Assembly (NCBI GenBank): GCA_045648165.1
Contig: JAZRNL010000012.1
Span: forward strand, 38,335-102,334
Direction of reading: 5' to 3'
DNA: 64,000 bases
From: RGIG9115 sp045648165
GTDB lineage: Bacteria > Bacillota > Clostridia > UBA1381
Below, in pieces: positions 59,401 to 64,000 of this stretch. How positions within the stretch are numbered: the stretch's first letter is position 1; every line of letters begins with the position of its first letter. Below the pieces are notes generated by a model, which was not told the DNA's origin, made no database searches, and saw nothing but the letters and a program-made list of their open reading frames with translations. A program made the translations under genes and the position numbers.

Positions 59401-60672
59401 ATGAATTTAACGACAGATTTTGGAATAAGTCCTGAGATACAGGCGCTTTTTGAAGAATGTGAAAAACAGGTGCGTCCCGTTTTTGAAAAAATAGAAAAAA
59501 TTGCAGAGCAGAATCAGTGGAAGGTTATGAAGGCATTTGCCGATAACCGAGTTTCAGAAGCTCATTTTATGCCTACATACGGCTACGGCTATGATGACCT
59601 CGGGAGAGATACTCTGGACAGAGTTTATGCCGATATATTTGAATGTGAGGATGCATTGGTACGTCATCAGCTCATTTCCGGCACTCATACCCTTTCAACT
59701 GTTCTTTTCGGGGTGCTTCGTCCCGGAGATACCCTCGTTTCTGTAACCGGCAGACCGTATGACACACTGGAAGAGGTTATAGGAATTGCAGGAGAGGCAG
59801 GTAACGGCTCTCTTGCAGATTTCGGAGTAAGCTATAAAGAGGTGTCTCTCTGCCCTGACGGGGAGCCTGATTTTGATGGTATAAAAGCAGCTCTTTCAGA
59901 AGGCTTCATAAAGCTTGTAACTATTCAGCGATCAAAGGGCTATGGCACCCGTCCTACATACAGTGCTGCAAAAATCGGCGAAATAGTGAATTTTGTAAAG
60001 AGCATATCTCCTGAAACTATTTGTATGGTGGATAACTGCTACGGCGAGTTTGTAGACGAAGCAGAGCCAACATCCTATGGTGCAGATATAATCTGCGGCT
60101 CTTTAATAAAAAACCCCGGGGGCGGAATTGCACCAACCGGCGGTTATATTGCTGGTAAGGCAGCCCTTATAGAAAAATGTGCATATCGCCTTACATCTGT
60201 AGGTATAGGTAAGGAGGCTGGTGCCAGCCTTGAGTTCAACAAAAGTGCATATCAGGGATTGTTTTTTGCACCGCATGTTGTATCCAATGCAGTAAAGTCG
60301 GCAGTTCTTGCGGCCTGTGTGTTTGAAAAACTCGGCTTTGAAACAGAGCCTCTCTGGAATGAAGAACGCCATGACATTATAGAAGCAATAAAGCTTGGAA
60401 GCCCGGAAAACCTTGTTGCATTCTGCGCTGGTATTCAAAAGGGTGCTCCTGTTGATTCATTTGTTGTGCCTCAGCCTTGGGCAATGCCCGGATATCAGGA
60501 TGAGGTGGTTATGGCGGCGGGAGCATTTAATCAAGGCTCAAGTATTGAGCTTAGCGCTGATGGTCCTATGCGAGAACCGTATACAGGCTATCTCCAGGGT
60601 GGTCTCACATATGAGTCTGCAAAGTTGGGCCTTATGGTTGCCGCACAGAACATAACCAATCTGCAGAAATAA
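59401..60672 (+). CDS. Methionine gamma-lyase family PLP protein (aluminium resistance protein family, YnbB-like)
   Basis: A 423-residue PLP-dependent protein. FGISPEIQALFEECEKQVRPVFEKIEKIAEQNQWKVMKAFADNRVSEAHFMPTYGYGYDDLGRDTLD is characteristic of the family called aluminium resistance or methionine gamma-lyase family protein. The PLP lysine is expected in CGSLIKNPGGGIAPTGGYIAG. The ATG follows the aroK stop by three bases. True substrate is not established for this family; position after aroK is probably only operon convenience. Confidence 0.87.
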   Translation: MNLTTDFGISPEIQALFEECEKQVRPVFEKIEKIAEQNQWKVMKAFADNRVSEAHFMPTYGYGYDDLGRDTLDRVYADIFECEDALVRHQLISGTHTLSTVLFGVLRPGDTLVSVTGRPYDTLEEVIGIAGEAGNGSLADFGVSYKEVSLCPDGEPDFDGIKAALSEGFIKLVTIQRSKGYGTRPTYSAAKIGEIVNFVKSISPETICMVDNCYGEFVDEAEPTSYGADIICGSLIKNPGGGIAPTGGYIAGKAALIEKCAYRLTSVGIGKEAGASLEFNKSAYQGLFFAPHVVSNAVKSAVLAACVFEKLGFETEPLWNEERHDIIEAIKLGSPENLVAFCAGIQKGAPVDSFVVPQPWAMPGYQDEVVMAAGAFNQGSSIELSADGPMREPYTGYLQGGLTYESAKLGLMVAAQNITNLQK

Positions 60673-60713
60673 AGTTAAATTTTGTGGATTTTGTTAACAT
60701 TCATATGAGTTTG

Positions 60714-60742
60714 TTGACATATATAGATTGTTTTGATATAAT
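60714..60742 (+). promoter_or_regulatory. Consensus promoter of the RNase J gene
   Basis: TTGACA at 60714-60719, a 17-base spacer and TATAAT at 60737-60742. It leaves a leader of about 70 bases before the TTG start. Confidence 0.9.
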
Positions 60743-60820
60743 AATATCAGGTGTTTTGTTCGGTTTTTTTAAGTTTATTATTTGATCGGAAAATATTTAG
60801 AAATTACGGAGGTTTGTATT

Positions 60821-62488
60821 TTGGCAAAAAAATCAAAACTAAAAATTATTCCAATTGGCGGTCTTAATGAGATCGGAAAAAATTTAACCGCCATTGAGTA
60901 TGGAAATGAAATAATCGTTGTTGACTGCGGTATGTCATTTCCCGACGACGATATGCCCGGGGTTGACCTTGTTATAAATGACATTTCCTATCTTGAGAAA
61001 AATGCCCAGAAAATTCTTGGTGTGTTTATTACCCACGGTCACGAAGACCATATAGGAGGAATACCTTTTTTTCTTAAATCAATAAATGTTCCAGTTTACG
61101 GAACCCGTCTCACATTAGGTCTTATAGAGCATAAGCTCAAAGAGCATAATATGCTCACAAAAGTAAAGCTTGTACGTGTGAAATCAGGTGCGTGTGTAGG
61201 GGCAGGAAAGAATTTTTCTGTTGAATTTATAAGAACTAATCATTCTATTGCAGATTCATGCGCCCTTGCAATAAAAACGCCTCTTGGCACAGTCCTTCAT
61301 ATGGGTGACTTTAAAATCGATACCACTCCCATAGTGGGTGAAATGATTGACTTAACCAGAATTGGTGAGCTTGGAAACGAAGGCGTGCTTGCCCTTTTGT
61401 CCGACAGTACAAATGTTGAACGTTCAGGCTTTGCTATGAGTGAACGGAGTGTTGGCGAGCAGTTTGAAAAAATTTTCCAGAACTGTGATAAACGTATAAT
61501 AGTGGCGACTTTTGCATCTAATGTACACCGTGTTCAGCAGATTATTGATGCTGCAGCAAAGAACAAACGTAAGGTTGCGGTTTCAGGCAGAAGTATGGAA
61601 AATATCGTTGAGCTTTCTATTCTTATGGGATATATGAAGGTTCCGGAGGGAGTGCTTATTAATATTGATAATATAAATAAGTATAAGCCCGGACAGATAG
61701 TAATTATCACCACCGGAAGCCAGGGTGAGCCAATGAGCGCCCTTAGTCGAATGGCATATTCCGATCATCGAAAAGTGGAAGTGACAAAAGACGATCTTAT
61801 TATTATTTCTGCAACTCCAATTCCCGGTAATGAAAAGGCGGTTTCCAATGTAGTAAACGAACTTTTCAAAATCGGTGCATCAGTAATATATAAGTCTCTT
61901 GCGGAGGTTCACGTTTCAGGTCACGCTTGTCAGGAGGAGTTAAAGCTTATACTTGCTCTTGCAAGACCAAAGTACTTTATCCCTGTTCATGGTGAGTGTC
62001 GTCACCTTATGCTCCATGCGGAACTTGCCGAAAAGGTTGGTGTTCCGTCAAAGAATACGTTTATTCTAAGTAATGGAAGTGTGCTTGAGATTGACGAAAT
62101 GGGCGCAAAGGTAAACGGCTCTGTGCAAAATGGCAAAATCCTTGTAGACGGCTTAGGTGTAGGCGATGTTGGAAATATTGTTTTAAGAGACAGAAAGCAT
62201 CTGGCTCAGGACGGACTTATTATTGTAGTGGTTACAATTTCCGGCGAGGACCATAAGCTTGTGTCAAAGCCGGATGTGATAAGCCGTGGTTTTGTGTATG
62301 TACGCGAGGCGGAGGAGCTAATAGAAGATATTCGTGAGGTTGCCCAGGAAAGTGTAGAAATATGCCTTTCAAAGCGAACTTCCGATTGGTCTACACTTAA
62401 GAACTCACTCCGAAACGACGTTGCACGTTATATTTTCGGTAAAACAAAGAGAAATCCTATGATTTTGCCGATTATAGAAGAAATATAA
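60821..62488 (+). CDS. rnj: Ribonuclease J
   Basis: A 555-residue beta-CASP metallo-beta-lactamase RNase with 5'-3' exonuclease and endonuclease activity, central to mRNA decay and rRNA processing in Firmicutes. The N-terminus KLKIIPIGGLNEIGKNLTAIEYG and metal motif FITHGHEDHIGGIPFF are clear, followed by HSIADSCALAIKTPLG, LLSDSTNVERSG and the beta-CASP part with VHVSGHACQEELKLILALARPKYFIPVHGECRHL. The start is TTG at 60821, eight bases after GGAGG. Only one rnj gene is in the window, so J1 or J2 cannot be told. Confidence 0.94.
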   Translation: MAKKSKLKIIPIGGLNEIGKNLTAIEYGNEIIVVDCGMSFPDDDMPGVDLVINDISYLEKNAQKILGVFITHGHEDHIGGIPFFLKSINVPVYGTRLTLGLIEHKLKEHNMLTKVKLVRVKSGACVGAGKNFSVEFIRTNHSIADSCALAIKTPLGTVLHMGDFKIDTTPIVGEMIDLTRIGELGNEGVLALLSDSTNVERSGFAMSERSVGEQFEKIFQNCDKRIIVATFASNVHRVQQIIDAAAKNKRKVAVSGRSMENIVELSILMGYMKVPEGVLINIDNINKYKPGQIVIITTGSQGEPMSALSRMAYSDHRKVEVTKDDLIIISATPIPGNEKAVSNVVNELFKIGASVIYKSLAEVHVSGHACQEELKLILALARPKYFIPVHGECRHLMLHAELAEKVGVPSKNTFILSNGSVLEIDEMGAKVNGSVQNGKILVDGLGVGDVGNIVLRDRKHLAQDGLIIVVVTISGEDHKLVSKPDVISRGFVYVREAEELIEDIREVAQESVEICLSKRTSDWSTLKNSLRNDVARYIFGKTKRNPMILPIIEEI

Positions 62489-62560
62489 TAGCTATTGATT
62501 AATAAATTGTGAATTTTAAAATTAATAGTTGCAAAATAAATAAAGTTATGTTAGTATATC

Positions 62561-62581
62561 AGCAGGGCATTTTGCCCTGCT
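62561..62581 (+). terminator. Hairpin between RNase J gene and smpB
   Basis: AGCAGGGC (62561-62568) and GCCCTGCT (62574-62581) form a perfect 8-base-pair stem, followed by only a weak T-rich tail. Confidence 0.6.
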
Positions 62582-62608
62582 TGATAGATTGTAAGGGTGG
62601 GATTGCTT

Positions 62609-63082
62609 GTGGCAGATAAAAAAGACAGTATAAAGGTTATTGCTCAGAATAAAAAAGCACGCCACGAGTATTTCATCATTGAAAATTTTGAGGCAGGCAT
62701 AGAGCTTTTCGGAACAGAGGTAAAGTCTGTCCGTCAGGGAAAGGTAAACATCTCCGATTCCTATGGCTCAATTAAAAATGGGGAGGTATATCTTCTTGGT
62801 ATGAATATAAGCCCTTATGAACAGGGTAATATATTTAACAGAGACCCTCTCCGTGAAAAAAAGCTACTCCTGCATAAGGCACAGATACGAAAGCTTATAG
62901 GTCAGATTAAGCAAACAGGCTTTTCATTGGTGCCTCTTTCCGTATATCTCAAAGGTTCATATGTGAAGGTTGACCTTGCTCTTTGTAAGGGTAAAAAGCT
63001 CTACGATAAGCGCGACGACATCGCTAAACGTGATGCAAAACGGAGCGCTGACCGCGCAATAAAAGAAAAGAATAACAGCTGA
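62609..63082 (+). CDS. smpB: SsrA-binding protein SmpB
   Basis: A 157-residue RNA-binding protein that carries tmRNA to stalled ribosomes. KVIAQNKKARHEYFIIENFEAGIELFGTEVKSVRQGKVNISDSYGSIKNGEVYLLGMNISPYEQGN is the standard N-terminal barrel, and the basic tail ALCKGKKLYDKRDDIAKRDAKRSADRAIK is present. The start is GTG at 62609 with GGGTGG upstream; the GTG at 62597 overlaps that site. The tmRNA gene follows 28 bases later. Confidence 0.95.
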   Translation: MADKKDSIKVIAQNKKARHEYFIIENFEAGIELFGTEVKSVRQGKVNISDSYGSIKNGEVYLLGMNISPYEQGNIFNRDPLREKKLLLHKAQIRKLIGQIKQTGFSLVPLSVYLKGSYVKVDLALCKGKKLYDKRDDIAKRDAKRSADRAIKEKNNS

Positions 63083-63110
63083 TTTAATGCTATTATCCTG
63101 ATATGTATAT

Positions 63111-63457
63111 GGGGCTGCAATGGCTTCGACGGGGATAGTGAAGTATGAAAGGCGGGTAGTGATTGGGAGCCCACTTTAAACGTCCTGACTTTAAATATAA
63201 ACGCTAACGAAAATTTAGCATACGCTGCCTGAGTGCAGCCGTCTTATCTGTGAGTACCACGGCATAGAATAAGGCGAATACCAGTGGTGAACGTGAATGT
63301 CGGAGTGTCTCGGCCGATGTCATGCACAAGAGACTACCGGACTTTGAATTATGGCTGTGTAAGTCAAAGTCCCGGGAATTAAAAGCATAGCCTACACCCG
63401 TAGAATTTTGTATGGATTTATTTTCGGACAGGAGTTCGATTCTCCTCAGCTCCACCA
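63111..63457 (+). ncRNA. ssrA: tmRNA (ssrA)
   Basis: A 347-base tmRNA. The 5' end GGGGCTG pairs with CAGCTCC at the 3' end, followed by A and encoded CCA. The T arm is GGAGTTCGATTCTCC. The tag frame at 63203-63232 (GCT AAC GAA AAT TTA GCA TAC GCT GCC TGA) encodes ANENLAYAA then stop. The alanine charged on tmRNA precedes it, giving a tag AANENLAYAA. It is directly downstream of smpB. A terminator follows. Confidence 0.96.
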
Positions 63458-63460
63458 ACG

Positions 63461-63490
63461 AAAAACACGTCCGTTAGGATGTGTTTTTTT
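63461..63490 (+). terminator. Intrinsic terminator after ssrA
   Basis: AAAAACACGTCC (63461-63472) pairs with GGATGTGTTTTT (63477-63488, one G-T pair), followed by more T. Confidence 0.92.
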
Positions 63491-63495
63491 TGTGC

Positions 63496-63524
63496 TTGAT
63501 TTTTTTGGGATATTATGGTATAAT
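63496..63524 (+). promoter_or_regulatory. Promoter of the gene downstream of ssrA
   Basis: TTGATT at 63496-63501, a 17-base spacer and TATAAT at 63519-63524, about 35 bases before the start codon. Confidence 0.75.
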
Positions 63525-63559
63525 ATTCATGTCGATTTTTTTGTTAAGGTGGGATTTTA

Positions 63560-64000
63560 ATGCGATTAAAGTATATGTATCACTTGTTAAAAGAAAACTA
63601 TGATTCACTTGAATATCTTTTGATTGAAAGTGACACTTATAAAGTTGGTAGTACTACAAATAGCCGTGGTAAAATTACTAATTGGCAATCAGGTCGAAGA
63701 GCATTGCTTAATGTCAGTGTTATTCCATTCATTAAAGAATTTTGCTTTTCTATTTTAGATAACCCTTATTTTGCTAAGGAGCAGGATTCTTTTTATGTTC
63801 CGTATGAAATATACCAAGAGTTACATTCAAAGTATAACTCATTTTTAGAAAACATTGAAATGATAATCGATTTTTTTGAGGCATCAGAATTCGATACTGT
63901 TGAACAAGGGTTTGACATAAAGATGCCTCCAACAGATAATTTTGATGAGTTTGCAAAAAATATAGACCTCTTAAATAAGTGTATCAATCAATGTCCTTAT
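63560..64000 (+). CDS. Unrecognised protein, truncated by window edge
   Basis: An ATG-started frame with AAGGTGGG upstream is open for 147 codons to the window end. The protein begins MRLKYMYHLLKENYDSLEYLL, with GKITNWQSGRRALLNVSVIPFIKEFCFSILD and FDTVEQGFDIKMPPTDNFDEFAKNIDLLNK. It has no signal peptide or membrane helix and looks soluble and mixed alpha/beta. No family is recognised. Its DNA looks more AT-rich than the housekeeping genes to its left, and it has its own promoter directly after ssrA, a frequent island insertion site. It could therefore be the first gene of an accessory segment. Confidence 0.75.
   Translation, partial: MRLKYMYHLLKENYDSLEYLLIESDTYKVGSTTNSRGKITNWQSGRRALLNVSVIPFIKEFCFSILDNPYFAKEQDSFYVPYEIYQELHSKYNSFLENIEMIIDFFEASEFDTVEQGFDIKMPPTDNFDEFAKNIDLLNKCINQCPY

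Overview
The window comes from the chromosome of an anaerobic, spore-forming member of the Clostridia (Firmicutes). The sporulation evidence is the genes for SpoVV/YlbJ, YqfC, YqfD, DpaA/DpaB, PdaA and a SleB-type hydrolase. The anaerobic evidence is an Rnf complex, the [FeFe]-hydrogenase maturases HydG and HydF, a glycyl radical enzyme, formate-THF ligase and a 2-hydroxyacyl-CoA dehydratase activase-like protein. DNA is AT-rich, with strong Shine-Dalgarno sites, frequent TTG and GTG starts, and TGA used as a normal stop. I cannot name a genus.

Layout. 0-7 kb: end of ylbJ, then yqfC-yqfD-phoH-ybeY-dgkA-era-ispG-aroQ, with phoH broken by one in-frame TGA. 7-11 kb: glgB-glgC-glgD. 11.5-17.3 kb: a phosphopantetheinyl transferase gene and the rnfCDGEAB operon. 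17.4-23 kb: a more accessory stretch with an AraC regulator and divergent orphan glycyl radical enzyme, an SdpR/SdpI-like pair with two matching operators, two tandem hairpin repeats, a lipoprotein gene and a decayed SGNH hydrolase. 23-28 kb: a 1424-residue activase-like protein, rpsU and yqeY. 28-29.5 kb: five tRNA genes (Thr, Glu, Ser, Thr, Tyr) with tRNA-Ser-derived repeats between them.

29.5-34 kb: an antiporter, a vitamin B6 kinase, a SleB-type hydrolase and dpaAB. 34-40 kb, minus strand: hflX-yigZ-lipoprotein-queG and argD-argF-GNAT. 40-45 kb: a CCA-enzyme-like HD protein without a nucleotidyltransferase head, then hydG-hydF-membrane protein behind a leader with alternative hairpins. 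45-50 kb: two polysaccharide deacetylases, fucI with a divergent AraC regulator, and tspO. 50-63 kb: housekeeping genes yqeG, rsmD, a coiled-coil protein gene, fhs, tsaE, tsaB, rluD, recD2, aroE, aroK, a methionine gamma-lyase-like gene, rnj, smpB and ssrA. The right edge carries an unrecognised AT-rich open reading frame with its own promoter directly after ssrA, a position where genomic islands often insert.

How the genes work together. Rnf (ferredoxin:NAD+ oxidoreductase) and the hydrogenase maturases belong to ferredoxin-based energy metabolism. DpaAB makes dipicolinate, SpoVV is needed to move it toward the forespore, PdaA modifies cortex and SleB-type enzymes degrade it. SmpB and tmRNA form the ribosome rescue pair. 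I did not find a clear new multi-gene system. The best leads are the dispersed hairpin repeat family, the hydG leader, the double sdpR operator, the headless CCA-like protein, the orphan glycyl radical enzyme, the tRNA-Ser-flanked insert and the gene after ssrA.
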